From Actinomycetota bacterium (GTDB lineage Bacteria; Actinomycetota; UBA4738), in assembly GCA_005885025.1 (NCBI GenBank), contig VAYC01000109.1, positions 1 through 6,856 on the forward strand: 6,856 bases of DNA. The letters are read 5' to 3'. Positions 1-6,209 of this stretch are shown piece by piece (within the stretch, counting starts at the first letter, position 1; each line of letters starts with the position of its first letter). The position numbers were made by a program, and so were the translations under genes. Below the pieces are notes generated by a model. The model was not told the DNA's origin, ran no database searches, and saw only the letters and a list, made by a program, of their open reading frames with translations.

Positions 1-603
1 GTCCGCGAGGCCGGTGGCCTGCTGGTGGCCGATGAGGTCCAGGCAGGTTACGGGCGCTTTGGGGACGTGCTGTGGAGCTTCCAGGGCTCGGGCATCGCCC
101 CTGACCTCGTCACGACGGGGAAGCCGATGGGGAACGGCTTCCCGGTGGCCGCGATCATCACCCGGTCGGACCTGGCGGACGGGTTCGCCGATCGGACGGG
201 GTTCTTCAGCACGTTCGGGGGGAACCCCGTGGCGTGCGCCGCAGGACTGGCCGTGCTGGACGTCCTGGAGGACGAGCAGCTCATGGCGAACGCCGCGGAG
301 GTGGGCGCCCACCTCCGGCGAGGTCTCGAGGAGCTCACGCAGCGGCACGAGCTGATCGGCGACGTGCGGGGCAAGGGTCTGCTCGTGGGCGTGGAGCTGG
401 TGAGGGACCCCTCGACGCGCGAGCCCGCGCCGGCCGAAGCGGACGCGGTGGTGAACGGGCTCAGAGAACGAGGCGTCCTGATCGGCGTCACCGGCCCTGC
501 CGAAAACGTGCTCAAGATCCGCCCTCCCCTGGTGTTCGGCAGGGCGGAGGCGGACCTTCTCGTCGGGACCCTGCACGAGGCGCTCGCCTCGGCCGGCCGC
601 TAG
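1..603 (+). CDS. Class III PLP-dependent aminotransferase, AGXT2/ETNPPL-like (5' partial)
   Basis: This is the C-terminal 200 residues of a fold-type I, class III aminotransferase; the reading frame is open to the left edge, so the start is outside the window. The visible part begins just before the motif LLVADEVQAGYGRFG, whose Asp (visible residue 11) contacts the PLP pyridine nitrogen in this family. The motif TTGKPMGNGFP follows, with the expected Schiff-base lysine at visible residue 41 (codon 121-123), then FSTFGGNP, in which Thr (residue 71) contacts the cofactor phosphate. The remainder is the C-terminal small domain ending in VLKIRPPLVF and a final helix. GKPMGNG, STFGGNPVACAAGLAVLDV and NVLKI(R/K)PP resemble alanine-glyoxylate aminotransferase 2 and ethanolamine-phosphate phospho-lyase more than classic GABA or ornithine aminotransferases. 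The substrate cannot be decided from half a protein. A kinase-aminotransferase fusion, known in this branch, cannot be excluded because the N-terminus is missing. It ends at TAG 601-603. Confidence 0.93.
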   Translation, partial: VREAGGLLVADEVQAGYGRFGDVLWSFQGSGIAPDLVTTGKPMGNGFPVAAIITRSDLADGFADRTGFFSTFGGNPVACAAGLAVLDVLEDEQLMANAAEVGAHLRRGLEELTQRHELIGDVRGKGLLVGVELVRDPSTREPAPAEADAVVNGLRERGVLIGVTGPAENVLKIRPPLVFGRAEADLLVGTLHEALASAGR

Positions 604-628
604 GGGCGAGATCCGCGAGCCGGTGTGG

Positions 629-646
629 CCACGGACCCGTCCGTGG
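629..646 (+). terminator. GC-rich hairpin after the aminotransferase gene, possible terminator
   Basis: CCACGGAC and GTCCGTGG form a perfect inverted repeat starting 25 bases after the aminotransferase stop codon. It would fold as a 7-bp stem with a CCCG loop. The next bases (TACAACCTT) are not a U-tract, so it is not a canonical intrinsic terminator. High-GC actinobacteria often have such tail-less hairpins at gene ends, so a weak terminator or mRNA 3'-end stabiliser is plausible. It could also be chance in GC-rich DNA. Confidence 0.4.
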
Positions 647-653
647 TACAACC

Positions 654-695
654 TTCACGCCGAAGTGAAATCACATTGATGTGATTCTTGTCACT
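654..695 (+). promoter_or_regulatory. Cluster of TCAC/GTGA half-sites upstream of sbcDC (candidate operator)
   Basis: Five TCAC or GTGA half-sites alternate in 42 bases: TCAC 655-658, GTGA 665-668, TCAC 671-674, GTGA 681-684 and TCAC 691-694. Two successive TCAC-N6-GTGA palindromes result. The second sits in a perfect 18-bp palindrome, AATCACATTGATGTGATT (669-686). The last pair also reads TGTGA-TTCTTG-TCACT (680-695), which matches 9 of 10 fixed positions of the CRP/FNR-superfamily consensus TGTGA-N6-TCACA, also used by actinobacterial Crp/GlxR proteins. The sites overlap where a -35 element would lie for the box at 704-709, so bound protein would most simply repress sbcD. The regulator is unknown, and the site does not resemble the actinobacterial LexA box (GAAC-N4-GTTC). 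Confidence 0.5.
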
Positions 696-703
696 CTGGC
701 GGG

Positions 704-715
704 TAGGCTAGGTCC
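704..715 (+). promoter_or_regulatory. -10 box for a probable leaderless sbcD transcript
   Basis: TAGGCT (704-709) fits the TANNNT -10 pattern and is followed by exactly six bases and then the sbcD ATG. A start seven bases after the hexamer would make the A of ATG the first base of the mRNA. The absence of a convincing Shine-Dalgarno sequence in front of this ATG agrees with leaderless translation, which is common in actinobacteria. No good -35 is visible: GTGATT (681-686) has the right 17-bp spacing but is weak and lies inside the palindrome. TTGTCA (688-693) is a better hexamer but only 10 bp from the -10. Confidence 0.5.
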
Positions 716-1879
716 ATGAGAGTCCTGCACACGGCTGATTGGCACGTGGGGAAGCACCTCCGAGGGCGCTCCCGCGACGAAGAGACGGCCGCCGCCCTGG
801 ACCAAGTCGTGGAGATGGCGCGGGACTCCGCCGTCGACGCCATCCTGATCGCCGGCGACGTCTACGAGCACCGCACGGTCTCCCCGGAAGCCGACCTCAT
901 CGTCTTCGAGGCGCTGGCCCGCCTGCGTGACACGGGGGCAACGATCGTCATCATCCCGGGCAACCACGACTCCTGGCAGCGCCTCGAAGCGCTGAGCAAG
1001 CTGCTCACTCCGTTGGGGATCCTGGTCGTCCCCCGTGTCCTTCGGCCTGCGGAAGGTGGGGTCGTCGAGGTGCCGAGCCGCGACGGGAGCGAAGCGGCCA
1101 TCGTCGCCTGCATCCCGTTCGTCCCCGAGCGGCGGTTCGGCGACGCGGCGGCGCTGTTCGACGACCGGGCTTCGGCCTACACCGCGTACGACGAGGGCAT
1201 GGGGGCGGTGATAGCCGGCATGGCCCGGGCCTTTCGAACCGACCGGGTGAATGTCGTGCTGGGGCACGTGATGATCGACGGGGCGAAGATGGGCGGCGGC
1301 GAGCAGGAGCTGACCATCGGGATGGCGTACGCGGTCTCACCGACGCGGTTGCCGGCCACGGCCAGCTATGTGGCTCTCGGCCACCTCCATCGGCCCCAGA
1401 CCATCCGGCGCGCGCCGTGTCCAGCCCGGTTCGCGGGGTCGCTGATCCAGCTCGACTTCGGGGAGGTGGACCAGGACAAGTCCGTCGTGCTTGTCGAAGC
1501 GAAGGCGGGCAAGCCGGCGAAGGCACAGGAGCTCCCGCTCTCGGCCGGCCGCCGCCTCATCGACGTCACCGGCACGCTCGACGACATCCTGGCGATGTCC
1601 GAGACCGCTGAGGACTCCTACCTCCGGGTGAGGGTCAAGACCGAGGGGCCGGTGCCCGGGATCGCGGAGCGGGTCCGTGAAGTCCTGCCGAACGCGGTGG
1701 TGGTCGAGCTCGACTACGAGCGCGACGCCCACGACCGGCCCGAAGGAGGCGTCCGGACCCTCCAACCCCGCGACCAGTTCGTCCACTACTACCAGCACGC
1801 CCACGAAGCCGACCCCGATCCTGCCCTCATGGTCGCGTTCGACCGGCTGTATGCGGAGGTCGCCGAGGGGGCGGGCTAG
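716..1879 (+). CDS. sbcD: Exonuclease SbcD (Mre11-type nuclease subunit)
   Basis: The protein has 387 residues, near the family's usual 380-400. It is the manganese-dependent nuclease of the SbcCD complex, which cleaves hairpins and trims blocked DNA ends in the cytoplasm. The calcineurin-like phosphoesterase motifs are all present: HTADWHVGK (Asp8, His10), AGDVYE (Asp48), IPGNHDSW (Asn83, His84), LGHVMIDG (His184) and ALGHLHRP (His223, His225). These match the two-metal ligands and catalytic histidine of Mre11. The C-terminal region (about 240-387) corresponds to the capping domain plus the segment that contacts SbcC. The start is chosen because family members begin M-(R/K)-x-LHTADWH and because the -10 box lies six bases upstream. 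GDVYEH replaces the commoner GD(I/V)(F/Y)D, but that last position is not a metal ligand, so activity should be intact. The gene is co-transcribed with sbcC, one base downstream. Confidence 0.97.
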   Translation: MRVLHTADWHVGKHLRGRSRDEETAAALDQVVEMARDSAVDAILIAGDVYEHRTVSPEADLIVFEALARLRDTGATIVIIPGNHDSWQRLEALSKLLTPLGILVVPRVLRPAEGGVVEVPSRDGSEAAIVACIPFVPERRFGDAAALFDDRASAYTAYDEGMGAVIAGMARAFRTDRVNVVLGHVMIDGAKMGGGEQELTIGMAYAVSPTRLPATASYVALGHLHRPQTIRRAPCPARFAGSLIQLDFGEVDQDKSVVLVEAKAGKPAKAQELPLSAGRRLIDVTGTLDDILAMSETAEDSYLRVRVKTEGPVPGIAERVREVLPNAVVVELDYERDAHDRPEGGVRTLQPRDQFVHYYQHAHEADPDPALMVAFDRLYAEVAEGAG

Positions 1880-1880
1880 C

Positions 1881-4448
1881 GTGCGCCCACTGCGGCTGGA
1901 GGTGAAAGGCTTCACCGCCTACCGTGAGACGCAGGTCCTGGACTTCGAGGACCTCGACCTGTTCGCGGTCACCGGCTCCACGGGGTCGGGGAAATCGTCG
2001 CTGCTCGACGCGATCACCTACGCGCTGTACGGGCGCGTCCCCCGGATCGGCAACCGGGCGAGCCTCTTGATCTCGCAGGGCCAGCCGCGCCTGGCGGTGA
2101 TGTTCGACTTCGCCGTGGACGGGCAGCGCTATCGGGTGACGAGATCGACGGGTCAGAAGGCCGCCAGCGCCACCCTTCGCCTGGAGCGACAGATCGACGG
2201 CGCCTGGCAGTCCTTCGGCGACGGGGCCGACCGAATCCGTGACGCCACGAGACTGATCGAGGAGCTCATCGGGCTCGACTATCCGGCCTTCACCCGCTCG
2301 GTCCTGCTCCCCCAGGGGGAGTTCCAGGAGTTCCTTGTCGGCGACGCCAAGGAACGCCGCGAAATCTTGATCGAGCTGCTGGGCCTCGAGCTGTTCGTTC
2401 GAATGGCCAAGCGCGCCGGAGAGGAAGCCGGTGCCGCTCACGCCGGCGCGTTGCACGCTCGGAAGATGCTGGACGATCGATACTCGGGCGTGGACAAGGC
2501 GGCTCTTCGCGACGCCCGAAAGGCAGTCAAGGAGGCGGCTGCGAAGAGCGAGGCGATGGGCGGGGTGGAGCGTTCCCTCGAAGGACTGGCCAGGGACTGG
2601 CAGTCGCAAGCGAGGCGCATCGAAGCTGTGGAGGGATTGGCGGAGGAGGCCGAGGAGCTTGCTCGATCTGCGGGAACCCTGGCGGACGGGCTCGAGCGCC
2701 TCACGGCGGAGGTCGAGGAGGCGGAGCGCCGGGCCGCGTCACGGGAGGACCTGGCCAAGGGGGCTGCCGTCGACGTGGAGGAGTCGGGCCGAGCACTGGC
2801 GGAGGCAGAGGAGCGACTCGGGACGGGGGAATCACTGGCGGCGCTGCGGGCCACGCTGGAAGAGCTGGGGCGGGTGGACGGCCGGATCGCGGCAGCGCAG
2901 GTGGCACTCTCTGAGGTTCGAGCCCTCTCGCAAGCGCGAGCGACCGCCCTGGAACAGGCTCGTCGTGCCGCGACCGAAGCGGGGGCCGCCCTCGAGCGGG
3001 CCGAAGCGGCCGCGGCGGAGGCGGAGAGGGAGCACGAACGAGTCCACACGGCGGACCAGGTGGCTGCGTTGGTGCGCGGGAAGCTCGTGGGCGATCCCTG
3101 CCCGGTGTGCGAGCGACCGTTGGAGGCCGTCCCGAAGATCGACGCTCGGGGGCTCGATGAAGCCGTCAGGATGTTGGAGACGGCCCACACGATGCGCAAG
3201 CGAGCCGAGGCCGCTTGGAGCAGGGCCGATCGGGATCTCGTCGCCGGCGAGCGGGACCTCAACGCCGCCCGCGAGGACCTGCAGCGTCGCGAAGCAGACC
3301 TCTCGACGTGTGACGCCGAGCGCGATGCCGTCCTCGTTCAGGTCCAGGCGGTATTCGGGGGGGCGGTCCCGGACGATCCGGCATCCGAGATCGACTCCCG
3401 GGCCCAGGAGCTCAGAGGCATTCGCGAGCGACTGGCCGCATCGCAGGCGCGCGCAAAAGAGGCCGAAGCCGAGGCCACTCAGGCAAGGGAGGCGATGCGA
3501 TCCGTTGCGGCGAGGACGGGAGAGCTGGTGGGCGGGCTGCGGGGGCTGTCCCTGGGCCGGCTCGTGGAACGCGCGAGGGAATCGGTTCCGGAGCTGGACG
3601 TCCGTCCGCAGCCGGCGGTGATCCCCTCTGGGCCCGGCGCGGCGGCGGTGGCGGCTCGCGACGTTGGTTCGGTTGCGGATGGGGTGGCGAAGGGTCTTCG
3701 GGCCGCGGTGGTCGAGGCCCGACACGGCCTCCAGGAGCTCCTGGACCGGGCGCGGGATGCGTTGCCCGCGGGGATGCCCGTGGCGCTGGTCACCGATGTC
3801 GAGGAATTGCTCCTGGCTGTGCGGGCCACCGCGAGGGAACTCGTGGAGGCGGCGACGGAGGCCAGGAAGGACGCCGAGCGCCTCGCGCAGCGCGTGACCG
3901 AACGCGACGAGTTGGAGAAGCAGGCGAAATCGCTGGAGAAGGAGGCGGCGATCTACCAGGCGCTGGCTGCCGAGCTAAGGGCGGACCGGCTGATCGACTT
4001 CCTCCAAGGAGAGGCCCTGGAGCTGTTGGCGGCCGCGGGCTCCGAGCGACTCCTGTTCCTATCCCAGAACCGGTACCGGCTGGCGTTCGAAGACGACGAG
4101 TTCTTCGTCGAGGATGGCCAGAACGGCGACGAACGGCGGCCGGTCCGCACCCTGTCGGGGGGCGAGACGTTCCTCGCGTCCCTGGCGCTGGCGCTGGCGC
4201 TCTCCGACCAGCTCCAGTCTCTGGCCGTGACCAGTCGCGCCCGGCTCCAGAGCCTCTTCATCGACGAGGGGTTCGGGGCGCTCGACCAGGAGGTGCTGGA
4301 AGTGGCGAGCGAGGCGCTGTCACAACTCGGCGGACAGGACCGGCTGGTCGGCGTCATCACCCACGTCTCCGAGCTGGCAGAACGCCTCCCGGTTCGCATC
4401 GAGGTGAAGAAGCTCCCCGCCGGCAGCCGCCTGGAGCGAGTCTCCTGA
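1881..4448 (+). CDS. sbcC: Exonuclease SbcC (Rad50-type ATPase with zinc hook)
   Basis: The protein has 855 residues and is the ABC/SMC-like ATPase partner of SbcD; it clamps DNA ends and gates the nuclease. In order: RLEVKGFTAYR at the N-terminus, Walker A GSTGSGKS (about 32-39), Q-loop VLLPQGEF (Gln145), a first coiled-coil arm (about 155-405), the zinc hook CPVC (Cys407, Cys410), a second arm (about 411-685), signature LSGGE (758-762), Walker B LFIDEG (Asp795, Glu796), D-loop GALD, and H-loop His828 in VITHVSE. The GTG at 1881 is chosen because it begins the conserved N-terminus one base after the sbcD stop, with GAGGGGG at 1865-1871 as ribosome site. The same frame is open further upstream, but that would overlap sbcD by about 200 bases. 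At 855 residues it is shorter than E. coli SbcC (about 1048), mostly from shorter arms. A Pro/Gly/Ala-rich break lies in the second arm (about 571-597). Confidence 0.97.
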   Translation: MRPLRLEVKGFTAYRETQVLDFEDLDLFAVTGSTGSGKSSLLDAITYALYGRVPRIGNRASLLISQGQPRLAVMFDFAVDGQRYRVTRSTGQKAASATLRLERQIDGAWQSFGDGADRIRDATRLIEELIGLDYPAFTRSVLLPQGEFQEFLVGDAKERREILIELLGLELFVRMAKRAGEEAGAAHAGALHARKMLDDRYSGVDKAALRDARKAVKEAAAKSEAMGGVERSLEGLARDWQSQARRIEAVEGLAEEAEELARSAGTLADGLERLTAEVEEAERRAASREDLAKGAAVDVEESGRALAEAEERLGTGESLAALRATLEELGRVDGRIAAAQVALSEVRALSQARATALEQARRAATEAGAALERAEAAAAEAEREHERVHTADQVAALVRGKLVGDPCPVCERPLEAVPKIDARGLDEAVRMLETAHTMRKRAEAAWSRADRDLVAGERDLNAAREDLQRREADLSTCDAERDAVLVQVQAVFGGAVPDDPASEIDSRAQELRGIRERLAASQARAKEAEAEATQAREAMRSVAARTGELVGGLRGLSLGRLVERARESVPELDVRPQPAVIPSGPGAAAVAARDVGSVADGVAKGLRAAVVEARHGLQELLDRARDALPAGMPVALVTDVEELLLAVRATARELVEAATEARKDAERLAQRVTERDELEKQAKSLEKEAAIYQALAAELRADRLIDFLQGEALELLAAAGSERLLFLSQNRYRLAFEDDEFFVEDGQNGDERRPVRTLSGGETFLASLALALALSDQLQSLAVTSRARLQSLFIDEGFGALDQEVLEVASEALSQLGGQDRLVGVITHVSELAERLPVRIEVKKLPAGSRLERVS

Positions 4449-4455
4449 CGGATCT

Positions 4456-5967
4456 TTAGCGGGCGAAGACCTCGCGACCCCGCGATACGGTGAGCATGGG
4501 GCGAAGCTCACGGATCTCGGGAGCGGTGAAGGGGTCTGCCTCGTAGGCGGCGAAGTCGGCCTGCATCCCGGGGCGGAGCTGACCCTTCTTGTCCTCGAGG
4601 TGGGCCAGCCGGGCGCTTCCGATGGTGAATAGCCGGATCGCTTCCTCCCGGCTCATGCGCTGCCCGGCATCGTGATGATTCTCGAGCGACCACAGTCCGT
4701 ACATCGGGTCGAGCGGTGTCACCGGGGAGTCCGACCCGGCGCCCACCTCCAGGCCCCGGCCGAGCAACGTCCAGAACGGATTCATCCGCGCTGCCCGGTC
4801 CGGGCCCAGCCGCATTTCGTACAGCTGCCCGGGATGGCCCCATTCCGCATCGAACGCGGGTTGCACGGAGATGGCGAGCCCGAGAGCTGCCGCGCGCTCG
4901 ACTTGACGGTGGCCGGGCAGCTCGAAGTGCTCGATGCGGTGGCGTCGGGCCCGGAAGTGGCGGCGTTGCCGAGAGTCCAGGGTCCGGTAGACGCGTTCCC
5001 AGACGCGCAGCGCCTGCTCGATGGCGGCGTCCCCGATGGCGTGCACGGCCACCTGGAGACCGCCCAGGTGAGCATTGTGGAAGACCTCCGCCAAGTCCTC
5101 GTCCGACTCGTAGAGGATGCCGTTGCCGTCCCCGTCCGCGTAGGAGTCGGAGACTGCTGCGGTCCGCGCTCCCAGCGAACCGTCGAGGGAGAGATCCCCG
5201 CCCAGCGTCTCCAGGCCGAGGTCCATGATCCACGGGATGTCTTTCTCGGCCACGTACACGACGACCTCGACGGGGAGGTGGTGACGATGCTCGAGAAGGA
5301 CCTCCACCTCGCGCCGTCCGTGGGAGGATGGGACCGCCATCTCGTGAACGCAGGTGATCCCTCGGGACGCGGCCATGCCTGAGGCTTGCAGCTGCAGCTC
5401 CCGGATCTCGTGGTCCGAGAGGTCCTGATGGAACCACCGCTGGAGATGGCGGTTGGCCGCCTTCCGGACGACACCAGTCGGATTGCCGTCATGGTCTCTG
5501 TCCACGCCATCGTCCTGGACGGCCCCGGACCGATCGAGCGCGGTGGTGTTGGCGAGGGCGATATGCCCGTCCGCGCGGATCAGGATGATCGGGATCTCCG
5601 CAAGCTCGTCGAGCTCCTTCAGAGCTGGCAGGTCAGGGCTGTCCCAACGCGTCTCGTCGAAACCGTGGGCAAGGATCTTGCTCGGGGCATGCCTCAGCTC
5701 TTCTGCCACCAGCCCGAGCAATTCTTGCCGGGACCGCGCTCGCTCCAGCGGGATTCCGATGGCCGACAGGGTGGTCCCCGTGAGGTGCACGTGCGTGTCG
5801 ATGAACCCCGGGATGATCGTGGTCCCCCCCAGGTCGACTTCGCGGTCTGCGAGTGGCGGATCCCCCATCCCGACCCGCTCGACGTGCCTGCCATCCACCA
5901 GGAGCCACTCCCCCACGGCGGGATGACCCAGGGTGTAGATGCGGGTGGCGCGATAAAGCGTCTTCAT
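4456..5967 (-). CDS. Amidohydrolase family protein, YtcJ-like (Amidohydro_3)
   Basis: The protein has 503 residues from the ATG at 5967-5965, close to the family norm. These are metal-dependent TIM-barrel hydrolases acting on amide or related bonds; the substrate is not predictable. An N-terminal beta-sandwich strand (about 1-50) leads to PGFIDTHVHL, whose HxH (His59, His61) binds metal. Then come AHGFDETRW (about 100-108), RADGHIALANT (131-141), DGSLGARTA (262-270), VHAIGDAA (His309), RIEHFEL (His347), VGAGSDSP (metal-ligand Asp413) and the C-terminal composite strand ending FAAYEADPF. No signal peptide or membrane segment is seen. At the position where many YtcJ-like proteins carry Lys four residues before DGS, this one has Asp258. 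An in-frame ATG at 6030 would add 21 residues, but it lies upstream of the likely -10 box (6012-6017). The start at 5967 has no Shine-Dalgarno sequence and overlaps a mini-ORF stop as ATGA. The gene converges on sbcC. Confidence 0.93.
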   Translation of the reverse strand: MKTLYRATRIYTLGHPAVGEWLLVDGRHVERVGMGDPPLADREVDLGGTTIIPGFIDTHVHLTGTTLSAIGIPLERARSRQELLGLVAEELRHAPSKILAHGFDETRWDSPDLPALKELDELAEIPIILIRADGHIALANTTALDRSGAVQDDGVDRDHDGNPTGVVRKAANRHLQRWFHQDLSDHEIRELQLQASGMAASRGITCVHEMAVPSSHGRREVEVLLEHRHHLPVEVVVYVAEKDIPWIMDLGLETLGGDLSLDGSLGARTAAVSDSYADGDGNGILYESDEDLAEVFHNAHLGGLQVAVHAIGDAAIEQALRVWERVYRTLDSRQRRHFRARRHRIEHFELPGHRQVERAAALGLAISVQPAFDAEWGHPGQLYEMRLGPDRAARMNPFWTLLGRGLEVGAGSDSPVTPLDPMYGLWSLENHHDAGQRMSREEAIRLFTIGSARLAHLEDKKGQLRPGMQADFAAYEADPFTAPEIRELRPMLTVSRGREVFAR

Positions 5968-6005
5968 AACCGTAGTCTGCGGGCTGTCGCCACCAGCACC
6001 CCCAT
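5964..6005 (-). CDS. Putative 13-codon leader ORF upstream of the amidohydrolase
   Basis: Read on the minus strand, an ATG at 6005-6003 opens MGVLVATARRLRL and ends at TGA 5966-5964. That TGA overlaps the amidohydrolase start as ATGA, the classic translational-coupling arrangement. The ATG lies exactly six bases after TATACT, so it would be the first codon of a leaderless mRNA. Its last codons include AGA, CTA and TTA, all rare in DNA this GC-rich. The simplest role is to load ribosomes that restart at the amidohydrolase, whose own start has no ribosome site. Pausing at the rare codons could modulate this. It could also be chance, since a 13-codon frame is short. Confidence 0.35.
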   Translation of the reverse strand: MGVLVATARRLRL

Positions 6006-6011
6006 GCGCGA

Positions 6012-6017
6012 AGTATA
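6012..6017 (-). promoter_or_regulatory. -10 box (TATACT) for the amidohydrolase transcript
   Basis: On the minus strand TATACT is one base from the TATAAT consensus and stands out in otherwise GC-rich DNA. It is followed by six bases (TCGCGC) and an ATG, the same geometry as in front of sbcD. No clear -35 is seen 16-18 bp upstream. A small inverted repeat, CGCCG-CCAA-CGGCG (6022-6035), lies four bases upstream of the box, where a regulator could sit, but 5-bp arms are common by chance here. Confidence 0.5.
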
Positions 6018-6191
6018 GGGACGCCGCCAACGGCGCATGAGGAGAGCGCCCGCCCTTAGTCTGAAGGGCCCAAGCCTTCCGCCCATCCGGTCCCCCCTGG
6101 ACGTAACCCAGTCGGGATGTGGGGTCCTCCTTTGGGCTCGTTTGTGTGAGAAACGATGAATCCGGACGGCCGCAGCGACGACATCTTCACC
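6018..6191. other. Divergent intergenic region, no recognised gene
   Basis: This stretch separates the amidohydrolase promoter from the collagen-like gene. It holds the short inverted repeat at 6022-6035 and an imperfect hairpin, GAAGG-N7-CCTTC (6063-6079). It must contain the promoter of the collagen-like gene, but I see no convincing -35/-10 pair on the plus strand; the least GC-rich part is about 6130-6160. An ATG at 6156, in frame with the collagen-like gene, has no ribosome site or suitably placed -10 box and is taken as untranslated leader. No RNA gene or riboswitch was recognised. Confidence 0.5.
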
Positions 6192-6203
6192 AAGGAAGGT
6201 GAT
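6192..6203 (+). promoter_or_regulatory. Shine-Dalgarno sequence of the collagen-like gene
   Basis: AAGGAAGGTGAT lies six bases before the ATG at 6210. Its AGGTGAT (6197-6203) pairs with seven bases of the 16S rRNA 3' end. This strong site decides the start at 6210 over the in-frame ATG at 6156. It also contrasts with the leaderless-type starts of sbcD and the amidohydrolase. Confidence 0.75.
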
Positions 6204-6209
6204 GCTGAT

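Noticed and set aside
1677..1880. Longer sbcC start (GTG at 1677)
   Set aside because: The extra residues are an out-of-frame copy of the sbcD 3' end with no SbcC character. The family N-terminus starts at the GTG at 1881.
1827..3725. Long minus-strand ORFs opposite sbcC (1827-2609, 2438-3262, 2832-3725)
   Set aside because: They are typical GC-rich antisense shadows: low-complexity Arg/Ala/Ser composition, no motifs, and full overlap with a confidently identified gene.
716..4448. sbcDC as part of a defence island or a novel system
   Set aside because: Both proteins have ordinary SbcCD architecture, and none of the neighbours is a nuclease, helicase, toxin or mobile-element gene. This looks like housekeeping DNA repair.
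4472..4485. Inverted repeat TCGCG-ACCC-CGCGA as a terminator for sbcC
   Set aside because: It has only 5-bp arms, no U-tract on either strand, and lies inside amidohydrolase coding sequence; this is expected by chance at this GC content.
4672..6018. Plus-strand ORFs opposite the amidohydrolase (4672-5382, 5386-6018)
   Set aside because: They are shadows of the minus-strand amidohydrolase, whose metal-binding motifs lie across the same bases.
5968..6030. Longer amidohydrolase start (ATG at 6030)
   Set aside because: The extension would cover the TATACT -10 box, is Gly-rich without family motifs, and is not needed for the N-terminal beta-strand.
6156..6209. ATG at 6156 as start of the collagen-like gene
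   Set aside because: It would put 18 polar residues in front of a typical signal peptide and has no ribosome site, while ATG 6210 has a strong one.
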